Assembly: GCF_001894985.1 (NCBI RefSeq)
Contig: NZ_BCXG01000001.1
Location: 310,001 to 374,000 of the forward strand
Direction of reading: 5' to 3'
DNA from: Rhodococcus tukisamuensis NBRC 100609
GTDB taxonomy: Bacteria; Actinomycetota; Actinomycetes; Mycobacteriales; Mycobacteriaceae
DNA: 64,000 nucleotides
Below are positions 16,896-24,147 of this stretch, one piece after another. Position 1 is the stretch's first letter; each line of letters begins with the position of its first letter. Under the pieces are notes generated by a model, which was not told the origin of the DNA, searched no databases, and saw only the letters and a program-made list of their open reading frames with translations. A program made the position numbers and the translations under genes.

Positions 16896-18490
16896 CGGTC
16901 ATCAGGTCCACGCTCGACACCCGGTCGGAGGTGTACGCGACCGCGGTCGAGACGATGAACACCAAGCTCGCCGAGCTCGACGTCGAGCATGCGAAGGCGC
17001 TCGGCGGTGGCGGCGAGAAGTACGTGGCGCGGCACCACGAGCGGGGCAAGCTGCTCGCCCGTGAGCGCATCGAGCTGCTGGTCGACCCGGACTCGCCCTT
17101 CCTCGAGCTGTGCCCGCTGGCGGCCTGGGGCAGCGACTTCCCGGTCGGTGCCAGCACCGTGGTGGGCATCGGCGTGGTCGAGGGGGTCGAGTGCCTCATC
17201 GTCGCCAACGACCCGACCGTCCGCGGCGGCACCAGTAACCCCTGGACCTTGCGGAAGGGGTTCCGCGCCAACGACATCGCAATGCAGAACCGGCTTCCGG
17301 TGATCTCGCTGGTGGAGTCGGGCGGCGCGGACCTGCCCACCCAGAAGGAGGTCTTCATCCCCGGTGGACGGATGTTCCGCGACCTCACTCAGCTCTCGGC
17401 AGCAGGGATCCCCACCATCGCGCTTGTCTTCGGCAACTCGACCGCCGGCGGCGCGTACATCCCCGGCATGTCCGACCACGTGGTGATGATCAAGGAACGC
17501 TCCAAGGTGTTCCTCGCGGGACCGCCCCTGGTCAAGATGGCCACCGGTGAGGAGTCCGACGACGAGGCGCTCGGCGGTGCCGAGATGCATGCCCGCACAT
17601 CGGGTCTGGCGGACTACTTCGCCGCCGACGAGCAGGACGCCATCCGCATCGGCCGCAGCATCGTCAAGCGGCTCAACTGGACCAAGAAGGGGCCCGCGCC
17701 GCGGGCCGAGGTGATCGAGCCGCTGGAGGATCCCGAGGAACTGCTCGGCATCGTGCCGGCCGACCTGAAGATCCCGTTCGACCCTCGCGAGGTCATCGCC
17801 CGGATCGTCGACGGCTCCGACTTCGACGAGTTCAAGCCGCTCTACGGCTCGTCGCTGGTGACCGGCTGGGCCGAGCTGCACGGCTACCCGATCGGCATCC
17901 TCGCCAACGCCCGCGGCGTGCTCTTCAGCGAGGAGTCGCAGAAGGCCACCCAGTTCATCCAGCTGGCCAATCGCTCCAACACCCCGTTGCTGTTCCTGCA
18001 CAACACCACCGGGTACATGGTGGGCAAGGAGTACGAGGAGGGAGGCATGATCAAGCACGGCTCGATGATGATCAATGCCGTTGCCAACTCCAAGGTTCCG
18101 CACATCTCGATCCTGCTCGGTGCGTCCTACGGGGCCGGCCACTACGGCATGTGCGGCCGCGCCTTCGACCCGCGTTTCCTGTTCGCCTGGCCGAGTTCGA
18201 AGTCCGCCGTGATGGGCGGCGCCCAGCTGGCGGGCGTCATCTCCATCGTCGGCCGCGCCTCCGCGCAGGCCCGGGGGCAGGCCTTCGACGAGGCCGCCGA
18301 CGCCGGGATGCGCGCCATGATCGAGAACCAGATCGAGGCCGAGTCGTTGCCGATGTTCCTCTCCGGCCGGCTGTACGACGACGGCGTCATCGACCCGCGA
18401 GACACCCGAACCGTGGTGGGAATGTGCCTGTCGGCCATCGCCACCGCCCCGATCGAAGGCACCGAGAACTTCGGTGTCTTCCGGATGTGA
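16892..18490 (+). CDS. accD2: acyl-CoA carboxylase beta subunit (carboxyltransferase)
   Basis: A 532-residue biotin-dependent carboxyltransferase. Evidence includes GGGGEKYVARHHERGKLLARERI near residue 40, the oxyanion segments FGNSTAGGAYIPGMSDH and GASYGAGHYGMCGRAFDP, and LFLHNTTGYMVGKEYE. It carries the acyl-CoA half-reaction, moving CO2 from carboxybiotin to the substrate. Sequence style is that of methylcrotonyl/geranyl-CoA carboxylase beta subunits rather than propionyl-CoA ones. Coupled to fadE13 by a 4-bp overlap and followed by its alpha subunit. The symbol follows the Rv0974c gene order. Confidence 0.88.
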   Translation: MTVIRSTLDTRSEVYATAVETMNTKLAELDVEHAKALGGGGEKYVARHHERGKLLARERIELLVDPDSPFLELCPLAAWGSDFPVGASTVVGIGVVEGVECLIVANDPTVRGGTSNPWTLRKGFRANDIAMQNRLPVISLVESGGADLPTQKEVFIPGGRMFRDLTQLSAAGIPTIALVFGNSTAGGAYIPGMSDHVVMIKERSKVFLAGPPLVKMATGEESDDEALGGAEMHARTSGLADYFAADEQDAIRIGRSIVKRLNWTKKGPAPRAEVIEPLEDPEELLGIVPADLKIPFDPREVIARIVDGSDFDEFKPLYGSSLVTGWAELHGYPIGILANARGVLFSEESQKATQFIQLANRSNTPLLFLHNTTGYMVGKEYEEGGMIKHGSMMINAVANSKVPHISILLGASYGAGHYGMCGRAFDPRFLFAWPSSKSAVMGGAQLAGVISIVGRASAQARGQAFDEAADAGMRAMIENQIEAESLPMFLSGRLYDDGVIDPRDTRTVVGMCLSAIATAPIEGTENFGVFRM

Positions 18491-18497
18491 GGCAGCA

Positions 18498-20489
18498 GTG
18501 ACCATCGACAGCGGGACCATCACCAGCGTCCTGGTGGCCAACCGGGGCGAGATCGCCCGCCGGGTGTTCGCCACCTGCCGTCGCGCCGGGGTCGGCACCG
18601 TCGCCGTGTTCTCCGACGCCGACGCCGCCAGCCCACACGTCGCGGAGGCGGACGGGGCGATCCGGTTGCCCGGCAACACCCCGGCGGAGACCTACTTGCG
18701 GGGCGAGGCGATCATCGCGGCTGCCAAGGCGGCCGGCGCCGACGCCATCCACCCCGGCTACGGGTTCCTCTCGGAGAACGCGGACTTCGCGCGGGCCGTG
18801 GTGGACGCGGGCCTGACCTGGATCGGCCCGCCCGCCAAGTCGATCGAGCTGATGGGCTCGAAGGTCGAGTCCAAGAAGATCATGGACGCGGCCGGAGTGC
18901 CGGTGCTGACCGAACTCGATCCCGACTCGGTCACGCAGGCGCAGCTACCGGTGCTGATCAAGGCGTCCGCGGGTGGCGGCGGACGTGGCATGCGTGTGGT
19001 GCGCGAACTGTCCGCACTGCCCGGTGAGCTGGAGGCGGCCAGGCGCGAGGCGCAGTCCGCCTTCGGCGACCCGACGGTCTTCTGCGAGCGCTACCTCGAG
19101 ACCGGCCGCCACATCGAGGTGCAGGTGATGGCCGACCGGCACGGCACGGTGTGGGCGGTGGGGGAGCGTGAGTGCTCCATCCAGCGTCGCCACCAGAAGG
19201 TCGTGGAGGAGGCGCCGTCGCCGCTCGTCGAGCGGCTCCCGGCCATGCGCCCCAGGCTGTTCGAGGCGGCGCGCCTGGCCGCCGACGCCATCGGCTACGA
19301 GGGCGCCGGCACGGTGGAGTTCCTGGCCGACGAGCAGGGCGAGTTCTTCTTCCTGGAGATGAACACCCGGCTCCAGGTGGAGCACCCGGTCACCGAGTGC
19401 ACCACCGGTCTGGACCTGGTGGACCTGCAGCTGCAGGTGGCGAACGGGGCCGCGCTGGCGGCCGATCCGCCCGAGCTGCGCGGGCACTCGATCGAGGTCC
19501 GGCTCTACGCGGAGGACCCGGCCCAGGACTGGCAGCCGCAGAGCGGCGTGGTGCACCGTCTCGAGCTGCCCGGGGCGGTGGAAGAGTTCACGGTCCTGGA
19601 CCGTGTCGGGGTCCGGCTGGACTCCGGCGTCGTCGACGGCTCGGTGGTCGGCGTGCACTACGACCCGATGCTGGCGAAGGTCATCTCGTTCGCCCCGACC
19701 CGTGGCCAGGCGGCGCAGTTGCTGGCCTCGACCTTGGCGCGCACCAGGATTCACGGCCTGCGGACCAACCGTGACCTGCTGGTCGCCATCCTGCGGCACC
19801 CCGCGTTCCTCGCCGGGGACACCGACACCGCGTTCTTCGCCACCCACGGCCTGGACACCCTGGCGCGCCCGCTCGCCGATCCGGAGACCGAGGCGCTGTC
19901 CGCACTCGCGGCCGCGCTCGCCGACGCCGCGGCGAACCGCGCCGCGGCACGGGTGGTCGGCGGGCTGCCCAGCGGCTGGCGAAACCTGCCCTCCCAACCG
20001 CACCGCAAGCAGTACACCGGCACCTCCGGTGAGCACGACATCCGGTACCTGCTCACCCGCGGCGGGCTGCGGGCCGACGGCTTCGACGGCGTCACCCTGG
20101 TGTCGGCCACGCCGGACACCGTCGTGCTCGAGAGCGGCGGACTGCGGCGTACGTACGAGGTCGCCCGTCACGGCGACGAGGTGTTCGTCGACTCAGCCCT
20201 CGGCCCGGTCGCACTGACCGTGACGCCGCGGTTCGTCGACCCCTCGACCGAGGTGGCCGCGGGCTCGTTGCTCGCCCCGATGCCCGGTGCGGTGATCCGG
20301 CTCGGTGCGGTCCAGGGCGACACCGTCGTCGCGGGTCAGCCGATCCTGTGGCTCGAGGCGATGAAGATGGAACACACGGTCACCGCGCCCGTGTCAGGTG
20401 TGCTCGCCGAGCTGCCGGTCGTCGTGGGTCAACAGGTCGAGGTCGGTTCGGTTCTGGCAGTTGTCGAAGCAACAGAGGAGGACGAGTAG
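18498..20489 (+). CDS. accA2: acyl-CoA carboxylase alpha subunit (biotin carboxylase + BCCP)
   Basis: A 663-residue alpha subunit. The N-terminal biotin carboxylase domain shows LVANRGEIARRVFATCRRAG, HPGYGFLSENADFA, KASAGGGGRGMRVV and EMNTRLQVEHPVTE. The C-terminal biotinyl domain carries EAMKMEH with the biotin-accepting Lys at residue 623. A linker/BT domain lies between ~450 and 590. It carboxylates biotin with ATP and bicarbonate and pairs with the beta subunit just upstream (7-nt gap). The GTG start is chosen because it gives the standard N-terminus. Corresponds to Rv0973c by gene order. Confidence 0.9.
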   Translation: MTIDSGTITSVLVANRGEIARRVFATCRRAGVGTVAVFSDADAASPHVAEADGAIRLPGNTPAETYLRGEAIIAAAKAAGADAIHPGYGFLSENADFARAVVDAGLTWIGPPAKSIELMGSKVESKKIMDAAGVPVLTELDPDSVTQAQLPVLIKASAGGGGRGMRVVRELSALPGELEAARREAQSAFGDPTVFCERYLETGRHIEVQVMADRHGTVWAVGERECSIQRRHQKVVEEAPSPLVERLPAMRPRLFEAARLAADAIGYEGAGTVEFLADEQGEFFFLEMNTRLQVEHPVTECTTGLDLVDLQLQVANGAALAADPPELRGHSIEVRLYAEDPAQDWQPQSGVVHRLELPGAVEEFTVLDRVGVRLDSGVVDGSVVGVHYDPMLAKVISFAPTRGQAAQLLASTLARTRIHGLRTNRDLLVAILRHPAFLAGDTDTAFFATHGLDTLARPLADPETEALSALAAALADAAANRAAARVVGGLPSGWRNLPSQPHRKQYTGTSGEHDIRYLLTRGGLRADGFDGVTLVSATPDTVVLESGGLRRTYEVARHGDEVFVDSALGPVALTVTPRFVDPSTEVAAGSLLAPMPGAVIRLGAVQGDTVVAGQPILWLEAMKMEHTVTAPVSGVLAELPVVVGQQVEVGSVLAVVEATEEDE

Positions 20490-21665
20490 ATGAGTGTGAA
20501 CGCGAGCAGCTTCATCGAGACCGACGAGCAGAAGGAACTGCGCGCCGCGGTGTCCAAGCTCGGCGAGCGGTACAGCTACGTCGACTACGTGCTGCCGAAG
20601 GCGCGCCGGGGAGAGCCGCTGACCGAGCTGTGGAACGAGGCGGGCAAGCTCGGCTTCCTCGGGGTCAACCTGCCGGAGGAGTACGGCGGCGGGGGCGCAG
20701 GGATCTACGAACTGGCGCTGGTCCAGGAGGAGTTGGCAGCCCAGGGCGCCGGTCTGCTGCTGGTGGTGGTCTCCCCGGCCATCTGCGGCACCATCATCGG
20801 CAAGTACGGCACCGAGGAGCAGAAGGCCGAGTGGATCCCCGGCCTGGCCGACGGCTCCAAGATCATGGCCTTCGGGATCACCGAGGCGGACGCCGGCTCC
20901 AACTCGCATCAGATCGGCACCACCGCGCGTCGCGACGGTGCGGACTGGATCCTGCGTGGCAACAAGATCTTCATCTCCGGTGTGGACCAGGCGGACGCGG
21001 TGCTCATCGTCGCGCGCACCGAGGACCACAAGACCGGCCGGCTCAAGCCGGCGTTGTTCATCGTCCCCGCCGATGCGGAGGGCTTCGTCAAGCAGCCGAT
21101 GGAGATGGACATCGTCGAGCCCGACCACCAGTTCACGCTGTTCCTCGACGACGTGCGGCTTCCCGCCGAGGCACTGGTCGGCTCGGAGGACGCGGCGCTG
21201 ATGCAGCTGTTCTCGGGTCTCAACCCGGAACGGATTCTCGGCGCGGCGATGGCGATCGGCATGGGCCGGTACGCGGTGAACGCCGCAGTCGCCTACGCGA
21301 AGGAACGCACGGTGTGGAAGACGCCGATCGGCGCCCACCAGGGCATCGCGCACCCGCTCGCGCAGGTGAAGATCGAGCTCGAGCTGGCCAAGTTGATGAT
21401 GCAGAAGGCCGCGGCCCTCTACGACAGCGGCGACGACTTCGGCGCCGCCGAGGCCGCCAACATGGCCAAGTACGCGGCAGCGGAGGCCAGCATCAAGGCG
21501 CTCGACCAGGCGATCCAGACGCACGGCGGCGCCGGACTGACCAAGGAGTACGGCCTCGCCGCGATGCTCGGCGCGGCGCGGATCGCTCGGGTGGCGCCGG
21601 TCAGCCGGGAGATGATCCTCAACTTCGTCTCCCAGCACTCGCTCGGTCTGCCGAGGTCGTACTGA
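20490..21665 (+). CDS. fadE12: acyl-CoA dehydrogenase FadE12-like
   Basis: A 391-residue acyl-CoA dehydrogenase whose ATG directly abuts the accA2 stop. Signatures are MAFGITEADAGSNSHQIGTTA, GNKIFISGVDQADAV, VEPDHQFTLFLDDVRLP, RTVWKTPIGAHQGIAHPLAQ and the C-terminal THGGAGLTKEYGLAA. It is a second desaturase in the operon, distinct from FadE13, so the pathway likely has two oxidation steps or two substrates. The symbol is taken from synteny with Rv0972c. Confidence 0.86.
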   Translation: MSVNASSFIETDEQKELRAAVSKLGERYSYVDYVLPKARRGEPLTELWNEAGKLGFLGVNLPEEYGGGGAGIYELALVQEELAAQGAGLLLVVVSPAICGTIIGKYGTEEQKAEWIPGLADGSKIMAFGITEADAGSNSHQIGTTARRDGADWILRGNKIFISGVDQADAVLIVARTEDHKTGRLKPALFIVPADAEGFVKQPMEMDIVEPDHQFTLFLDDVRLPAEALVGSEDAALMQLFSGLNPERILGAAMAIGMGRYAVNAAVAYAKERTVWKTPIGAHQGIAHPLAQVKIELELAKLMMQKAAALYDSGDDFGAAEAANMAKYAAAEASIKALDQAIQTHGGAGLTKEYGLAAMLGAARIARVAPVSREMILNFVSQHSLGLPRSY

Positions 21666-21667
21666 CC

Positions 21668-22465
21668 ATGACGATTCCGGAGACGAGCGCGCCGTACGTC
21701 CGCTACGAGGTCGTGGGCGGATTCGCCACCGTGACCCTCGACTCGCCGCACAACCGCAACGCGATCTCGGCGCGGTTGGTCGGAGAACTCCGGCAGGCGC
21801 TGGCCGACGCGGCGGCCGACGACGGTGTCCGAGCTGTGGTGCTCACCCACACCGGCAACACGTTCTGCGCCGGCGCGGACCTTTCCGAGGCATCGGCAAG
21901 CGCGGCTGACCCGGCGGTAGCGGCGTCCCAGCGGACCCAGGGCATGGTCGACCTGCTGCGGGCCTTCCTGGAACTGCCCAAGCCGATCGTCGCGCGCATC
22001 GACGGGCACGTGCGGGCGGGGGGCATGGGCATCGTCGGCGCCTGCGACCTGGTGGTCGCGGGGCCCAGGTCGACCTTCGCGCTGACCGAGGTCCGTCTCG
22101 GCCTGGCCGCGTCGATCATCTCGTTGACGTTGCTGCCGCGGATGGACCCGCGGTCGGTCAGCCGGTACTTCCTGACCGGCGAGAAGTTCGGTACGGAGGA
22201 AGCCGCGCGGGTCGGGCTGATCACGGTGGCCGCACAGGACGCCGCCGCCTCGACCGCGGAACTGCTGGCCGAACTCCGGAAGGGGTCGCCGCAGGGCCTG
22301 GCGGAGTCGAAGGCGATGGTCAACGCCGCGGTGCTGGCCGACTTCGACGAGTCGGCAGACCGGATGGCCGCACAGTCCGCCCGGCTCTTCGGCACCCCTG
22401 AGGCGATGGAGGGCATGATGGCGTTTCTGCAGAAACGGCCTGCGAACTGGGCGGTGACGGGCTGA
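21668..22465 (+). CDS. echA7: enoyl-CoA hydratase EchA7-like
   Basis: A 265-residue crotonase-fold protein. GNTFCAGADLSEASAS is the oxyanion-hole region (residues ~65-80). GHVRAGGMGIVGACDLVVAGPR, FALTEVRLGLAASI and TGEKFGTEEAARVGLI complete the family pattern. It would hydrate an enoyl-CoA after carboxylation, as methylglutaconyl- or isohexenylglutaconyl-CoA hydratases do; the actual substrate is not known. Two bases after fadE12, last catabolic gene of the operon, followed by a hairpin. Equivalent position to Rv0971c. Confidence 0.85.
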   Translation: MTIPETSAPYVRYEVVGGFATVTLDSPHNRNAISARLVGELRQALADAAADDGVRAVVLTHTGNTFCAGADLSEASASAADPAVAASQRTQGMVDLLRAFLELPKPIVARIDGHVRAGGMGIVGACDLVVAGPRSTFALTEVRLGLAASIISLTLLPRMDPRSVSRYFLTGEKFGTEEAARVGLITVAAQDAAASTAELLAELRKGSPQGLAESKAMVNAAVLADFDESADRMAAQSARLFGTPEAMEGMMAFLQKRPANWAVTG

Positions 22466-22496
22466 TCGCGGCCGTCTCGGGCCGAGATACGGCGAA

Positions 22497-22524
22497 CGGG
22501 GCCCCTCCATGTGGAAGGGCCCCG
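22497..22524. terminator. hairpin between echA7 and peptide 4
   Basis: CGGGGCCCCTCC (22497-22508) pairs with GGAAGGGCCCCG (22513-22524) apart from one mismatch, with a 4-nt loop. It sits between convergent genes and probably stops transcription from both sides. Confidence 0.8.
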
Positions 22525-22545
22525 CTCACCGAGATCGACTGTCGA

Positions 22546-22665
22546 TCAGGCCTTCGGGGTGGGGAGGGCGTCGGCCGAGCCCGAGAAGAAGCTCAGCGCG
22601 CTGAACAGGTCGGAGAATGCGCCGGTGAAGTCGCTGGCGAAGTCGAAGATGTCCGAGGAACCCAT
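22546..22665 (-). CDS. small signal-less peptide 4 (39 aa), PorA/PorH-like candidate
   Basis: A 39-residue peptide beginning MGSSDIFDFASDFTGAFSDL, with regularly spaced Phe and Asp, then FSALSFFSGSADALPTPKA. Drawn as a helix, Phe/Leu and Asp/Ser fall on opposite faces. ATG 22665 has CAGGAGTATTCAC upstream, and the leader contains CAAGACACAA exactly as before peptide 1. No Cys, no signal peptide. Lies between the carboxylase operon and its TetR gene. Similar in size and style to the helical PorA/PorH channel peptides of corynebacteria; that function is a hypothesis. Confidence 0.65.
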   Translation of the reverse strand: MGSSDIFDFASDFTGAFSDLFSALSFFSGSADALPTPKA

Positions 22666-22828
22666 GTGAATACTCCTGTTGTGTCTTGCGGCAGTGATCT
22701 CTGGCGGATCGACGGAGGGAAATTCCCTTACCGCCGCTAACCTTCCTACCGGCGGGTGGAGGCCGTGACAAACCAAGGTGAGTGAGCTAACAACGTCGCT
22801 CTTTCGTGACGCTGACAAGAGGGGACCG

Positions 22829-23455
22829 GTGAGGCGAGTGCGCGAGCCGCAGCAGGACCGAAGTCGTCTGACGCGCCAGCGACTGTTGGAAGCCACCGTC
22901 GACTGCCTCGCCGAACTCGGCTGGTCGGCCACGACGGTGGCCGTGGTCGCCAAGCGTGCCGGGGTCTCCCGCGGCGCCACTCAGCACCATTTCCCGACCC
23001 GCGAGGACCTGATCACCGCGTCGTTGGACTACATGTTCGACAGCCGGATGGAGAGCGTGCGACTCGAGGCGACCGGGCTGCCGCCGGGTCCGGGCCGAAC
23101 CGAGGCGGTGGTTAGCCGGCTCGTCGACCACTACACCGGAACGCTGTTCAAGGCGGCCCTGCAGGTGTGGACGGCGGCGGCCGCGGACCCCGTCCTGCGG
23201 GCTCGGGTGCTGCCGCTCGAGGACAAGTTCGGGCGGGTCGCCCACCGCACCACGGTGGCGCTGCTCGGAGTCGACGAGGGTGACCCGGTTGCGCACCGCT
23301 GGGTCCAGTTGACCCTCGACCTGGCCCGCGGCCTGGGCCTGGCCGACGTGCTCACCGACGACTCGGTCCGGCGGGCCGAGATCGTGCGGCAGTGGGCGGC
23401 AACGCTCGAGATGGTGCTCGAACAACCTGCTCTGGGGGCGACGCAACGGTCATGA
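22829..23455 (+). CDS. TetR-family regulator, likely of the carboxylase operon
   Basis: A ~208-residue TetR protein. The helix-turn-helix is visible as LLEATVDCLAELGWSATTVAVVAKRAGVSRGATQHHFPTREDL, with the usual His-Phe replacing Tyr-Tyr-His-Phe. The ligand domain is helical and unassigned. The GTG at 22829 has GGGGA upstream; a longer GTG start at 22778 would add 17 residues. It follows the FadE12/EchA7 genes and the divergent peptide 4, so it may control either. Ends at a strong bidirectional hairpin. Confidence 0.85.
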   Translation: MRRVREPQQDRSRLTRQRLLEATVDCLAELGWSATTVAVVAKRAGVSRGATQHHFPTREDLITASLDYMFDSRMESVRLEATGLPPGPGRTEAVVSRLVDHYTGTLFKAALQVWTAAAADPVLRARVLPLEDKFGRVAHRTTVALLGVDEGDPVAHRWVQLTLDLARGLGLADVLTDDSVRRAEIVRQWAATLEMVLEQPALGATQRS

Positions 23456-23522
23456 CATTCGCGAATGGCTGTGGCGGACAGTCGATGTGCGCTGGGTGGC
23501 GACACTTCGCCCGGCCGAATTG

Positions 23523-23561
23523 CGACAGGGCCCGCACCTGAAGTAGGTGCGGGCCCTGTCG
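23523..23561. terminator. 17-bp perfect hairpin between TetR gene and peptide 5
   Basis: The arms at 23523-23539 and 23545-23561 are exact reverse complements (17 bp, loop GAAGT). Located between convergent genes, with a short T-containing tail on each side; a bidirectional terminator. Confidence 0.88.
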
Positions 23562-23580
23562 CGTTTCGGTGGAGAGGTGA

Positions 23581-23709
23581 TCAGGCCTCGGGGTTGACGA
23601 GCCCGTCGACGGAACCAACGAGGGTTCCCAGCCCGCCGGTGAGGTCGCCAATGGCGCCGGCGAAGGTGCTGATGGCGTCGAAGGCGGAAGCGAACTCAGC
23701 AGAACCCAT
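23581..23709 (-). CDS. small signal-less peptide 5 (42 aa), PorA/PorH-like candidate
   Basis: A 42-residue peptide starting MGSAEFASAFDAISTFAGAI, then GDLTGGLGTLVGSVDGLVNPEA. Hydrophobic residues recur every 3-4 positions, giving an amphipathic helix with Gly/Ser on one face. ATG 23709 follows ACAAAGGAGCACATC. The start MGS and the -NPEA/-PTPKA type end resemble peptide 4, suggesting a duplicated pair. Followed by a 17-bp terminator and preceded by a promoter region with phased repeats. Channel function is inferred only. Confidence 0.65.
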   Translation of the reverse strand: MGSAEFASAFDAISTFAGAIGDLTGGLGTLVGSVDGLVNPEA

Positions 23710-24147
23710 GATGTGCTCCTTTGTGGTGATCGGTGATTCCGGTAAGGCGCACCGGGTGCGCCGCGGTCCTTTCGTACCGGCGAATCCGACTCCACCGCAA
23801 TGGAATTGTGGCGCAGGCAACGCGAATGTCGCTGGAATTTACGAGGAAGTAGACGGAATTTACGTGGAATTAGCGCCAGTTAACTTGACGGTCGGCGGCG
23901 TGCCGAGCGGGTGAGCGCCGACCTTCGGGAGAGTCGGTCCGGAAACCAGGTCTCGGTGTTGCCGGTGGATCTGCACACGGATGTCGCGGATCCGGTCCGG
24001 CGACCGCCGGCAATCCAGGTTCCTCAGCGCTGAGCCGGCGGTTCGACCGACTTGCACCGAATCGGGATGTGGGCGGTCGCAGGGGGCCAGAATGAGCGAG
24101 GTCAGCTCGCTTCCTCGCTCGAACCCATCCGCGGGAGGTGGCCAGGC
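23710..24147. other. 438-bp intergenic region between peptide 5 and sulfatase
   Basis: Divergent promoter region. The left half is AT-richer than its surroundings and holds the phased direct repeats at 23834-23869. The right half is GC-rich and leads to the Shine-Dalgarno sequence GGGAGG (24133-24138) of the sulfatase gene. No additional gene is supported. Confidence 0.6.
23834..23869 (-). promoter_or_regulatory. phased direct repeats upstream of peptide 5
   Basis: GGAATTTACGAGGAA (23834-23848) and GGAATTTACGTGGAA (23855-23869) differ at one position and start exactly 21 bp apart, two helical turns. A further GGAATTGTGG at 23802 lies 32 bp before the first. They are 125-160 bp upstream of the peptide 5 start on the minus strand, a typical place for a dimeric response-regulator site. 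Confidence 0.5.
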
